From contig NZ_LQRT01000004.1 in the NCBI RefSeq assembly GCF_001632745.1, positions 124,001 through 188,000 on the forward strand: DNA of 64,000 nucleotides, written 5' to 3'. Of the stretch, positions 1 through 8,688 are shown in pieces. A model generated the notes under the pieces. That model had not been told where the DNA came from. It was given only the letters and a program-made list of their open reading frames with translations, and ran no database searches. The stretch's first letter is position 1. Each line of letters starts with the position of its first letter. The DNA comes from Aquimarina aggregata. GTDB lineage: Bacteria; Bacteroidota; Bacteroidia; Flavobacteriales; Flavobacteriaceae. Made by a program: the position numbers and the translations under genes.

Positions 1-717
1 TCATCAGGTAATTTTGCGCAAGCATTATCGCTTGCTGCCAAAAGCCTTGGTGTAAAAGCATATATCGTTATGCCTTCTAATGCACCGCAAGTAAAAAAAG
101 ACGCTGTAAAAGGTTATGGTGGTCAAATTATAGAATGCCCTCCTACCCTTCAGGATCGAGAAGAAACCGCTACAAAAATTCAAAATGAGAGAGGAGCTAC
201 TTTCATACATCCATCAGATGATCTTGATGTAATAATAGGTCAAGGAACAGCAGCACTAGAGTTGTTAGAAGATCACCCTGATTTGGATTATATTTTTACT
301 CCTGTTGGAGGAGGCGGACTTATTGCCGGAACAGCCTTGGCTGCTCATTATTATGGAAATAATTGTAAAGTAATCGGAGGAGAACCATTTGAAGTTGATG
401 ATGCCTATCGTTCTTTGTTAAGTGGTAAAATCGAAACAAATACCACTACCGACACTATCGCAGATGGCTTGAAAACGCAATTAGGTGTTATTAATTTTCC
501 TATTATACAAAAGCATGTTTCAGAAATCATTCGTGTTGAAGAACAAGAAATTATTGATGCTATGGGGCTTATATGGGAGCGTATGAAAATTATAATAGAA
601 CCTTCTTGCGCTGTGCCTTTTGCTGCATTACTTAAAGAAAAAGAAAAGTTTAAGCACAAAAAAATGGGTATTATCCTCTCTGGAGGAAATGTAGATTTGG
701 GAAATTTACCTTTTTAA
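1..717 (+). CDS. Threonine/serine dehydratase or serine racemase, 3' part
   Basis: This is a fold-type II PLP enzyme cut by the window start, so its N-terminus and catalytic lysine lie outside. The frame is open from base 1 and begins with SSGNFAQAL, the substrate/phosphate-loop region that follows the PLP lysine in threonine ammonia-lyases and serine racemases. The glycine-rich PLP-phosphate loop (PVGGGGLIAG) follows, then the typical C-terminus with ILSGGNVDL. There is no C-terminal ACT domain, so the form resembles the short catabolic dehydratase/racemase type rather than biosynthetic IlvA. Expected activity is deamination of L-Thr/L-Ser to 2-oxo acids and/or serine or aspartate racemisation. 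Sequence alone does not separate these. The family call is secure and the substrate is not. Confidence 0.85.
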   Translation, partial: SSGNFAQALSLAAKSLGVKAYIVMPSNAPQVKKDAVKGYGGQIIECPPTLQDREETATKIQNERGATFIHPSDDLDVIIGQGTAALELLEDHPDLDYIFTPVGGGGLIAGTALAAHYYGNNCKVIGGEPFEVDDAYRSLLSGKIETNTTTDTIADGLKTQLGVINFPIIQKHVSEIIRVEEQEIIDAMGLIWERMKIIIEPSCAVPFAALLKEKEKFKHKKMGIILSGGNVDLGNLPF

Positions 718-819
718 AAAAAGAGCACAAAACAGGGTACATAAAAATTTATTACCTAAGTAAGATCACTAGATATATCATGCATTTTGTCTTAACACCT
801 ATCGAGTAAAAATCTAATT

Positions 820-2106
820 TTAGATGATTTGATAATATGTTTGTAATCTATGAAACAACTGTTGTATCGATATCCAGATTCCCAGTTCGATGGCACTTTC
901 GGGTTTCATATATGGTGTTATTTCTATCAAAATAGTTTTATTTACTTCTGCCGGGCTGGTAGACATTGCTTTTGCCAAAATAACAGCAGCGGCTTCTTCT
1001 TTGGTGAGACATGTATTTTCTTCGAAATCTGATAAAATACTTTTACAAACTTTAGACTCTTTAGGAGTGCATTGTTTCGCTATATTTTTAACTTTATCCA
1101 AAGTCATAAGACCTATTTCTGGTGTTAATCTTGTAACAATTACTTCTGCTTCTTTTGCCAATGTTATATTATTAATCGTAATAAAATAGACCAGACTAGT
1201 TAAATATTTGACTCTAATTCCCAATTCACTTTTAACAGGATCAAGATTATCTTTTAAGACAGTGGTCAAAGCTTTAATCACTCGTTTACTTTTTATTTTT
1301 TCTAAAATTGGAAACGTATATCCTGTATGCTTTTTAAGATATAATGCACTTTGTGTATAATTATCAGGAACCCCTTTTGTCCATTTTTTTTCTAATAATA
1401 CTGCTTTCGGGGCAAATTTAAGGATACGCAAATAGGTCCAAAAATTATCTTTCTGTATTGGTGAAGAGATCAGTCCATCAAAATCAATTTCATCTCTTCT
1501 ATGTTTACCTGGATGCCAACCTGTGGCAGAAAGTAATTTACCCACATCTTTAAGCGAGGAGTTCTCTAACTCAATCCCTACAGCATCCATAAATTTATTA
1601 AGAAATCCCATTAAAGCCACAGACAATACTATTTCCTCAATTTCTTCCTTAGAAATATGAGTATTTAATAGTATTAATTCTTTTTTAGTAATCTTGACAG
1701 GAACTTCGGATATCCCTTTTGCTAATTCTACAATAGCATTTTCTAATACTGTATATTTTCGTTTTCCAGAAATCACTTCCGGATCTAGCCCTCTACGAAG
1801 TGCAAAAGAACAGGTATGAGCAGAACAATATTGGCATTCTGCTACTCTACTTGAAGTATACATAGCAAGCCCTTTTAATGCTTTCAAAGGTTTATTTTTC
1901 CATAAAGAATGTGGCAAATTTAACAAATTCGGAACTAGTAAATTATATGTTCTGAATCCTGTAGGCCATATTTCCATAATCGGATCGGCATTAGGAATAA
2001 CACCTATTAATTCGTTTACCAATGACAACATTGGACTATACTTTTTTTGTAAAACTTCAAAATCAATAGCAAGGGGCTCTAATTGTTGAGCTAGTGTATA
2101 TATCAT
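820..2106 (-). CDS. Long AhpD/carboxymuconolactone-decarboxylase-like protein
   Basis: The product has 428 residues. It carries a CxxCxxH motif at C91, C94 and H97 in the context SSRVAECQYCSAHTC, the redox-active site of AhpD-like alkylhydroperoxidases of the carboxymuconolactone decarboxylase superfamily. A further cysteine is C99. Typical AhpD proteins are under 200 residues. The second half here is also helical but shows no second CxxC, so it could be a degenerate duplicate domain or an unrelated extension. There is no signal peptide, so it is probably cytoplasmic. A role in peroxide defence is a family-based inference. The gene diverges from the BlaI-type regulator to its right and shares a 213-bp intergenic region with it, so it could belong to that regulon. 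Confidence 0.65.
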   Translation of the reverse strand: MIYTLAQQLEPLAIDFEVLQKKYSPMLSLVNELIGVIPNADPIMEIWPTGFRTYNLLVPNLLNLPHSLWKNKPLKALKGLAMYTSSRVAECQYCSAHTCSFALRRGLDPEVISGKRKYTVLENAIVELAKGISEVPVKITKKELILLNTHISKEEIEEIVLSVALMGFLNKFMDAVGIELENSSLKDVGKLLSATGWHPGKHRRDEIDFDGLISSPIQKDNFWTYLRILKFAPKAVLLEKKWTKGVPDNYTQSALYLKKHTGYTFPILEKIKSKRVIKALTTVLKDNLDPVKSELGIRVKYLTSLVYFITINNITLAKEAEVIVTRLTPEIGLMTLDKVKNIAKQCTPKESKVCKSILSDFEENTCLTKEEAAAVILAKAMSTSPAEVNKTILIEITPYMKPESAIELGIWISIQQLFHRLQTYYQII

Positions 2107-2237
2107 TACGAGGGAGTTTGGTTAATTATTCTTACAATTTAAAAAACCTTTGTGTTATTTCTAAATTATTAACAATAAGATCACATAACATAAAATGAGC
2201 TCAACAATATGAAATTTAACAATTTGCGATAACAAAA

Positions 2238-2291
2238 ACTAATTGATTAGTAGAAAAACTAACTGATTAGTTGTTTAACTAAAAGATTAGT
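2238..2291. promoter_or_regulatory. Three phased inverted-repeat operators upstream of the BlaI-type gene
   Basis: Three copies of ACTAA-N4-TTAGT lie at 2238-2251, 2258-2271 and 2278-2291. The period is exactly 20 bp (two helical turns) with 6-bp linkers, and both half-sites are perfect in all three. They sit immediately upstream of the winged-helix repressor gene. BlaI/MecI proteins bind short dyads as dimers and autoregulate, so these are the likely operators. That assignment is inference; the repeat itself is directly visible. Confidence 0.7.
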
Positions 2292-2319
2292 AGTATGTTT
2301 GTTTAATAAAATCAATACT

Positions 2320-2679
2320 ATGCAAAAGTTAGCTAAGAGAGAAGAACAGATTATGCAAAGTTTGTGGAAGTTAGAGAAGGCTTTTATTAAAGAAATTATT
2401 GAAGAGCTTACAGAGCCAAAACCTCATTATAATACAACCGCGACAATTGTAAAAATCCTTGAAGAAAAAGGGTTTATTAATCATGTAGCTTATGGCAATA
2501 GTTTTCAATATTACCCTCTTGTATCTAAAGATGAATATCAAAAAGAAGTATTAGGAGATGTAGTTCATAATTATTTTGATAACTCACCATTAGCCTTGGT
2601 TAAATTTTTTGCTAAAGAAGAGAAAATAAACTCAGAAGAATTAGAAGAAATCATCAAACTGATCAAAAACAAGAAATAA
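2320..2679 (+). CDS. BlaI/MecI-family transcriptional repressor
   Basis: This is a 119-residue winged-helix protein of the BlaI/MecI/CopY (penicillinase repressor) family. The N-terminal part matches the family pattern: EEQIMQSLWKL, then a helix-turn-helix recognition region around HYNTTATIVKIL and the wing ending in YYPLVSKDEY. The C-terminal third is a short helical dimerisation segment. The ATG at 2320 was chosen because the frame upstream offers only a TTG (2299). The stop codon overlaps the ATG of the M56 peptidase gene by one base (TAATG), which implies translational coupling. In the classical system the M56 sensor triggers cleavage of the repressor. Three phased dyads directly upstream suggest autoregulation. 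The inducing signal is unknown and no beta-lactamase gene is adjacent. Confidence 0.9.
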   Translation: MQKLAKREEQIMQSLWKLEKAFIKEIIEELTEPKPHYNTTATIVKILEEKGFINHVAYGNSFQYYPLVSKDEYQKEVLGDVVHNYFDNSPLALVKFFAKEEKINSEELEEIIKLIKNKK

Positions 2680-5345
2680 TGAATTATCTTATACATAGCT
2701 CGGCTTTGATAGGATTATCCTATATGGTCTATACACTTTTTCTTTCTAAAGAAACTTTTTATCATCTAAATAGATGGGTGTTATTATCCTTAATAGTTCT
2801 CTCACTAACATTACCCTTTATAAGTATTCCTGAGAACTTATCTTTTAAGTCACTAAATCATTCAGAACGTATACTGCCACCCACAAAAAATATAACAACA
2901 ACAAATCCATCTATAACAGATAATTTAGAACCAATTTTAGATGATACTGTTACAAAAGACACTACAACCACAAGTAGCGCGAGCATTGATTTTGATTGGA
3001 GATCGATTATAAAATATATCTATATTCTAGGTATTTTAGTTTTTGGGATCCATTTCTTGATACAACTAGGTGTTTTACTGTATCGAATGATAAAATATCC
3101 TACCGTAGAAGTTGATAACTATAAAATTATTGAAACTAATAAAAAACATGCCCCCTACTCTTTTTGGAATCGAATATTTATGAATCCAAGTCAATATGCT
3201 CCTGATACTTATCTGCAAATTTTAAAACACGAACAAGTACATATAAAAGGTAAACATAGTATTGATATGTTATTGGTAGAATTACTTGTCATGTTGCAGT
3301 GGTTCAATCCATTTGCGTGGCTTTACCGCAAAGCAATTGACAATAACTTAGAATATCTTACCGACAATAACATGCTCAACATCGGTGAAGATCCCGAAGT
3401 ATATCAAATGAACCTTTTAAAAGTCTCGACTCCCGATATGCCTACTGGCTTGGCAACAAGTTACAATCAATCATTTCTCAAAAAACGAATAATCATGATG
3501 AATTCAAAAAAATCAACAACAAAATCTGGGTGGAAATACCTAATCATTATTCCACTACTTGCTATTACAGTACTCTCTTTTAATCCCGTACAACCTAAAC
3601 AAACTCTTAGCAGTACAATTGAAGGAAATGTGAATACCCAAGTACAAACACAAGTAAAAATTCTAAATCAAAATGATTTTACAAAAGGAGTTTGGGATGC
3701 AGAAGTTGGTGGAGGAAAGCTCTGTATAATGTTTAGAAATGCAGAACCTTTAAAACGTAGTTTTTGGTCCACTACCAGATGTTATGACCCTTCATTTTTC
3801 GCTAATTTTCCAAAAGGAGACAAACAGCAACTTGCTATCACAAAAGATGCCGGAACTTTAACATTTGTAGGAGAATTCGACAATACTCTAGGAGATGGTA
3901 GATATACCTTTACTCCAAATACAGCATTTATACAATCATTAAAAAAACACGGTTTGACTGTAGAAGAAAATGATCTTATTCATTGTTTTCTTACCGGTTT
4001 TGATACAGCTTATCTTGATTATCTAAAAAAAGAAAAATTGGATATCAATCAAGATGATTTTGAGGATATTATTCACAAATCTCTTCCTTTAGACAAATTA
4101 AAAATGTATCGAAAAGAGCTTGAAAAAATTGGGTATCAAGACTACACAATGGAAGAAATTAGTAAACTCAATTTATTTAATGTAGACATTTCCTATATAA
4201 AATTTATTAATAGTATTACTAATGACAAACAACCGTTAAAAACCATTACTAAAGCTAAAATTCATAATTTATCTAAAGAATTTGTAAACGCTTACAAAAA
4301 GAAAGGATTTAATTCAATAGGGCTTAAAGAATACATGAATTTAAGTATTCACAAAGTAACTCCTGAATATATGGATTCTTTCAAAAAAGCAGGATACACT
4401 GACGTTTCTATTAAAGAAGTAAAAAACCTAAAAATACATAATGTAACTCCAGAATTTATTGACAGTTTTAAAAAGATAGGCTATCCAAATATATCACTAA
4501 AGGATGCCAAGAAACTTAAAATACATAATGTTACACCAGCACTTATAAAATCGTATAAAAAAACTGGTCAAACCAATATCACACTACAAGAAGCTATTAA
4601 ACTAAAAATTCATGATATCAATCCCTCACATGTAAAGGCTATCAAAAAGAATTCAAAAAACAAAAACGGGTATCAAGATCAAAAATCTAGTTCTACCAAT
4701 AGTATGGGGTCAGGAGACTTAAATGATGATCAACAAAACCCAAACGAGTTTATTAAACGTTTTAAAGCATTAGGATATGAAAATGCATCAATAGATGAAA
4801 TTATTGCCTTAAAAATACACAATGTAACTCCTGAATTTATAAAAAAGTATAATGATGCAGGATACAAAAACATACCTCTAGACGAGGTGGTTGGTTTAAA
4901 AATACATAACGTAACGCCAGAGTTTATTAATTCATTCAAAAAAGCGGGATATAAAAATATTTCTTTGGATGATGCTCGTTCTTTAAAAATCCATAATGTT
5001 ACCCCTGATTTTGCAGCTGCCTATAAAAAACTTGGGTATACAAACATTTCTTTAGACGACGTCAGAAAACTCAAAATACATAATGTTACTCCTGAGTACA
5101 TTAAGAAGTTTCAAAAAACACAATTTAGCAACCTTTCTTTAAATGAAATAACTTCATTTAAAATCCATAATGTAACTTCTGAATTTGTAAAATCTTTTAA
5201 AGACTTAGGGTTTACAAACGTTACAGCAGATCAAGCAAGAAGCTTAAAAATTCATGGAGTTACCCCAGAATTTGTAAAAAAACTAAAAGACGAGGACCCT
5301 AATATTTCATTAGATCAAGCCATTAGAATCAAAATTCATTTTTAA
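2679..5345 (+). CDS. M56-family sensor/antirepressor peptidase with 28-residue repeat tail
   Basis: This 888-residue membrane protein is of BlaR1/MecR1 type. Transmembrane segments lie near residues 4-22, 34-52, 108-130 and 284-300. The zinc-peptidase motif HEQVH is at 184-188, with a downstream Glu at about 225 (LEYLTDN). After the last membrane segment the family usually has a sensor domain. Here, after a beta-rich stretch (about 320-430), residues about 526-888 form roughly 11 tandem repeats of 28 residues with consensus KIHNVTPEFIKSFKKAGY followed by NISLDEARSL. A loose linker near residues 660-690 breaks the array. The repeats are amphipathic, probably helical, and would lie outside the inner membrane. 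Coupling to the BlaI-type gene suggests signal-induced proteolysis of that repressor. What the tail senses is unknown. Confidence 0.85.
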   Translation: MNYLIHSSALIGLSYMVYTLFLSKETFYHLNRWVLLSLIVLSLTLPFISIPENLSFKSLNHSERILPPTKNITTTNPSITDNLEPILDDTVTKDTTTTSSASIDFDWRSIIKYIYILGILVFGIHFLIQLGVLLYRMIKYPTVEVDNYKIIETNKKHAPYSFWNRIFMNPSQYAPDTYLQILKHEQVHIKGKHSIDMLLVELLVMLQWFNPFAWLYRKAIDNNLEYLTDNNMLNIGEDPEVYQMNLLKVSTPDMPTGLATSYNQSFLKKRIIMMNSKKSTTKSGWKYLIIIPLLAITVLSFNPVQPKQTLSSTIEGNVNTQVQTQVKILNQNDFTKGVWDAEVGGGKLCIMFRNAEPLKRSFWSTTRCYDPSFFANFPKGDKQQLAITKDAGTLTFVGEFDNTLGDGRYTFTPNTAFIQSLKKHGLTVEENDLIHCFLTGFDTAYLDYLKKEKLDINQDDFEDIIHKSLPLDKLKMYRKELEKIGYQDYTMEEISKLNLFNVDISYIKFINSITNDKQPLKTITKAKIHNLSKEFVNAYKKKGFNSIGLKEYMNLSIHKVTPEYMDSFKKAGYTDVSIKEVKNLKIHNVTPEFIDSFKKIGYPNISLKDAKKLKIHNVTPALIKSYKKTGQTNITLQEAIKLKIHDINPSHVKAIKKNSKNKNGYQDQKSSSTNSMGSGDLNDDQQNPNEFIKRFKALGYENASIDEIIALKIHNVTPEFIKKYNDAGYKNIPLDEVVGLKIHNVTPEFINSFKKAGYKNISLDDARSLKIHNVTPDFAAAYKKLGYTNISLDDVRKLKIHNVTPEYIKKFQKTQFSNLSLNEITSFKIHNVTSEFVKSFKDLGFTNVTADQARSLKIHGVTPEFVKKLKDEDPNISLDQAIRIKIHF

Positions 5346-5391
5346 AAACAGTTTATCAGTAGCCAAAACACATTCAATCAATCAAAAAACG

Positions 5392-5429
5392 AAAAAGATC
5401 ATTAGCTCATTTGTTAATGATCTTTTTTA
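5392..5429 (+). terminator. Rho-independent terminator after the M56 gene
   Basis: A 13-bp perfect stem (5392-5404 with 5415-5427), a 10-nt loop and a T-run on the plus side follow the stop codon by about 50 bp. The matching A-run on the left would also serve the minus strand. Confidence 0.8.
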
Positions 5430-5606
5430 TTTGAAAATAGTTTTTATTAGATATCCTCATAAAATTAACAATAAACTCATTACTTCACCAAACCACACTA
5501 CTGATTGTTAGTTAATTATGAATTATTATTTGTATCTTATACACTTAATTAATTATATATGAATTGCATTAAAAACAATTCTGGTAACACAAAAAACACT
5601 ATACTC

Positions 5607-7094
5607 ATGAAATTTAATTCTTTCCTAAGAATAGTAATGTCTATTCTTATCACTAGCCTAAGCTTTGGGGAGATGATTGCACAACCCAATGCCCCTTCTG
5701 GAAAAAAATGGCAAGCTGTAAATGAACTCACAGACGATTTTAATTCGTTTAATAGTAGTAAATGGCAAAAAGGACATCCCTATTGGGCAGGGAGATCCCC
5801 TAGCCAGTTTAATAACAATAACCTATCCTGGCAAAATGGAAATTTAAGGCTAAAAGGAACCTTACGATACCCAAACAGACAAGGGGATTTTATATGGACT
5901 GCATGTCTGACCTCTAAAGCTAAAAGTTTCAAAAAAGGCATGTATGCCGAGGCTCGAATCAAAAATGCCGATATGGCTATTGTATCATCTTTTTGGATGC
6001 AAGGAAATTATAGTGAGATTGATGTCATCGAAAATTGGGGTGAAGTTAAAAACAACCAATGGAGATACCTTGACTACACCATGGAAATGAACACCCATTA
6101 TTATCCTAAACCATGCGGATGGCCATGTGATAAAAAAACACCAAAACATGCAACTAATCCAGGAAATGTAGGCAATTCTGCTGAATATGCAGTTTATGGC
6201 GTTTGGTGGGTGGATAGTCGTAATATACGATGGTATCGAGACGGTGTGCAAGTTGCAAGCGTTACATTATCTCATGATTTTAATGAAGATATGTACATGT
6301 TTTTTGATATGGAAGCCTTTACCTGGGGACCAGGTCTTCCTTCAAATAATGACCTAAACAACGGAAACAAAAACACAGCTTTTTATGACTGGGTTCGCAC
6401 ATACCGCCTTGTTAATGGTGATTCTCCAGGTGGAGGTGGTGGTTCATTATCAGCACTGAAAGGAAACAATGGTAAATATGTAAGTTCTGAAAATGGAACA
6501 AAACCTATGAATTGTAATCGAAATAGTATTGGAGCTTGGGAGAAATTTGATATTTCTGTTGTGGGTTCTACTAACGGAAACGATATTGTAACCCTTAAAG
6601 GTAATAATGGTAAATATGTAAGTTCCGAAAATGGAAGTAAACCCATAACATGTAATAGAAATAGTGCATTAGGTTGGGAAAAATTTGAACTCATAAACCA
6701 CGGTAACAACGTTTATAGCTTTAAGGGAAACAACGGAAAGTACATAAGCTCTGTAAATGGTAACGGTGCAATGACGTGTAACAAAACAAACATTGGTGAT
6801 CAGGAAAAGTTTGCCATTCAATTTGGTTTATCAAAAACATTTGCAAATGATACTAATGCAGGATTCACAATGTCACCAAATCCAAGTTTAGGAAAACAAG
6901 TCACCTTAAACTTAGGGCAAGCCGAAGAAACAAGTGCTTTATCGATCTATGATATTCAAGGAAGAGAACTAATCAATACTACTTTTAAAGGCTCACAATA
7001 TCAAATTGATAAAAGTGTCCTAAGGTCCAGAGGGCTATATTTGATTAAAGTTAAAAATTCGTCTGGAGAATATTTAAAAAAACTAATTCATTAA
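5607..7094 (+). CDS. Secreted GH16 glycanase with beta-trefoil domain and T9SS type A sorting signal
   Basis: From the ATG at 5607 the product has 495 residues and a clean signal peptide ending near FGEMIAQP. An in-frame ATG at 5559 would add 16 polar residues and is less likely. The catalytic domain (about 25-270) carries EIDVIE, with nucleophile E137, assisting D139 and acid/base E142, the signature of glycoside hydrolase family 16. The surrounding residues look like the agarase/porphyranase/carrageenase side of GH16 rather than laminarinase. Three repeats starting with KGNNGKYVSSENG (about residues 285-410) would form one fascin-like beta-trefoil, plausibly carbohydrate binding. The last 75 residues (SPNPSLGKQV to the C-terminus) are a T9SS type A sorting domain. 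The predicted role is cleavage of algal galactans outside the cell; the exact polysaccharide is undetermined. Confidence 0.85.
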   Translation: MKFNSFLRIVMSILITSLSFGEMIAQPNAPSGKKWQAVNELTDDFNSFNSSKWQKGHPYWAGRSPSQFNNNNLSWQNGNLRLKGTLRYPNRQGDFIWTACLTSKAKSFKKGMYAEARIKNADMAIVSSFWMQGNYSEIDVIENWGEVKNNQWRYLDYTMEMNTHYYPKPCGWPCDKKTPKHATNPGNVGNSAEYAVYGVWWVDSRNIRWYRDGVQVASVTLSHDFNEDMYMFFDMEAFTWGPGLPSNNDLNNGNKNTAFYDWVRTYRLVNGDSPGGGGGSLSALKGNNGKYVSSENGTKPMNCNRNSIGAWEKFDISVVGSTNGNDIVTLKGNNGKYVSSENGSKPITCNRNSALGWEKFELINHGNNVYSFKGNNGKYISSVNGNGAMTCNKTNIGDQEKFAIQFGLSKTFANDTNAGFTMSPNPSLGKQVTLNLGQAEETSALSIYDIQGRELINTTFKGSQYQIDKSVLRSRGLYLIKVKNSSGEYLKKLIH

Positions 7095-7119
7095 TAGTAT
7101 AGTTATTTCTAAAACATAG

Positions 7120-7158
7120 TAAAGGCTGTTAACTCCCATATTAACAGCCTTTATCCTT
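7120..7158 (+). terminator. Terminator after the GH16 gene
   Basis: A perfect 12-bp stem (7121-7132 with 7141-7152), an 8-nt loop and a pyrimidine-rich tail lie 26 bp after the stop codon. Confidence 0.7.
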
Positions 7159-7174
7159 CTTTCATTTAACACTC

Positions 7175-7204
7175 AAAAAACTTTGGAAATTTAAGTTTCC
7201 AAAG
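7175..7204 (-). terminator. Terminator of the gltB-gltD transcript
   Basis: A 9-bp stem (7181-7189 with 7196-7204) is followed on the minus strand by six T residues (plus-strand A-run 7175-7180), just past the gltD stop. Confidence 0.75.
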
Positions 7205-7212
7205 CTTAATCT

Positions 7213-8676
7213 TTATACTCTTGGTAAATCTCCTTCTCCTTTTAGTGGTAAATTTGATGCTCCCATTAAATATGAATCTATATGATGAGCCGCTTGTCTA
7301 CCTTCTGCAATAGCCCAAACGATTAATGATTGTCCTCTTCGTGTATCACCTGCGGCAAAAACTCCTTTCACATTAGTTGCATAATCATTTTCTGTTGCTT
7401 TGATATTTGTTCTTGCATCCATTTCAATTCCCAATTGCTCTGCAATTGTAGGTTCTGAACCTGTAAACCCTAAAGCTAATAATGCAAGTTCGCATTTCCA
7501 TTCTTTTTCTGTATTAGGAATTTCTTTTAAGGTAAATCTTCCATTTTCTTTTACCCATTCTACCTCAGAAGTAATCAATCCTTTTAAATTTCCATCTTTA
7601 TCCCCTAAAAATTCTTTGGTCGAGATGCTCCAGTTACGCTCAACCCCTTCTTGATGAGAAGAACTTGTACGTAAGCGCATTGGCCAGAAAGGCCACGGCT
7701 GATTAGCCGGACGCTCTGTAGTACCTTTACCCATTATCTCAAAATTAGTTACAGAAGACGCTCCATGACGCACAGAAGTACCAATACAATCAGACCCTGT
7801 ATCTCCTCCTCCAATAACAATTACATTTTTATCTGTGGCTAAAATTTCTTCTCCTAAATCTTTGATACCATCAACTCTTCTGTTGTTTTGTGGCAGAAAA
7901 TCCATGGCTTGCACAACGCCTTTTAAATCTGACCCTTTAACTGGTAAATTACGGCGTACTGTAGCTCCTGTACACAACGCAATAGCATCAAAATCTTCTT
8001 TTAACTGATCAGCAAGGATATCTTTTCCTATTGCAGTATTCGTTTTAAATACAATACCTTCTTCTTCTAAAACTGTAATTCGGCGATCAATGACATTCTT
8101 TTCCATTTTAAAATCGGGGATACCATATCGCAATAATCCTCCTACTTTTTCGTCTCTTTCAAAAACAGTTACCAAATGACCCGCTCTATTTAATTGTTGA
8201 GCCGTTGCTAAACCTGCCGGACCTGAACCGATAACAGCTACAGTTTTTCCTGTTCTTTCTTTAGGAGGGTTTGCCTTTACCCATCCATTTTTAAATGCCT
8301 CTTCTACAATATTTTTTTCAATATTCTCTATGGTTACCGGGTCTTCATTAATTCCTAACACACATGCTTCTTCGCAAGGTGCTGGGCACAATCGTCCGGT
8401 AAACTCAGGAAAATTATTTGTAGAATGTAGTATGTTAGTCGCTTTTTCCCATTTACCACGATAAACAGCATCATTAAAATCCGGTATTAAATTTCCTAAT
8501 GGACAACCGCTATGGCAAAATGGAATACCACAATCCATGCAACGTGCGCCTTGATCTTTAAGTTTTTTCTCTGGCATGGCCACAGTAAACTCCTTATAAC
8601 CTTTTACGCGATCCTTAACAGGTTCGTACTGTTCGATCTCTCTTTCAAATTCTAAAAATCCAGTTATCTTTCCCAT
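7213..8676 (-). CDS. gltD: Glutamate synthase (NADPH) small subunit
   Basis: The product has 487 residues, the normal length for GltD. It supplies electrons from NADPH to GltB for making glutamate from 2-oxoglutarate and glutamine. Cysteines for the low-potential 4Fe-4S clusters are visible in CMDCGIPFCHSGCPLGN (about residues 41-57) and CPAPCEEAC (about 97-105). A Rossmann FAD site (VIGSGPAGLA) is near residue 150 and an NADPH site (VIGGGDTGSD) near 290. The C-terminal region holds GVFAAGDTRRGQSL, the FAD-binding GD motif. It lies 12 bp downstream of gltB in the same orientation, an obvious operon. No key residue is missing. Confidence 0.97.
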   Translation of the reverse strand: MGKITGFLEFEREIEQYEPVKDRVKGYKEFTVAMPEKKLKDQGARCMDCGIPFCHSGCPLGNLIPDFNDAVYRGKWEKATNILHSTNNFPEFTGRLCPAPCEEACVLGINEDPVTIENIEKNIVEEAFKNGWVKANPPKERTGKTVAVIGSGPAGLATAQQLNRAGHLVTVFERDEKVGGLLRYGIPDFKMEKNVIDRRITVLEEEGIVFKTNTAIGKDILADQLKEDFDAIALCTGATVRRNLPVKGSDLKGVVQAMDFLPQNNRRVDGIKDLGEEILATDKNVIVIGGGDTGSDCIGTSVRHGASSVTNFEIMGKGTTERPANQPWPFWPMRLRTSSSHQEGVERNWSISTKEFLGDKDGNLKGLITSEVEWVKENGRFTLKEIPNTEKEWKCELALLALGFTGSEPTIAEQLGIEMDARTNIKATENDYATNVKGVFAAGDTRRGQSLIVWAIAEGRQAAHHIDSYLMGASNLPLKGEGDLPRV

Positions 8677-8688
8677 GTTTACTATCGT

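Noticed and set aside
2679-5345. Beta-lactam resistance sensor
   Set aside because: The peptidase half is BlaR1-like, but there is no penicillin-binding sensor domain and no beta-lactamase gene nearby, so the signal is probably different.
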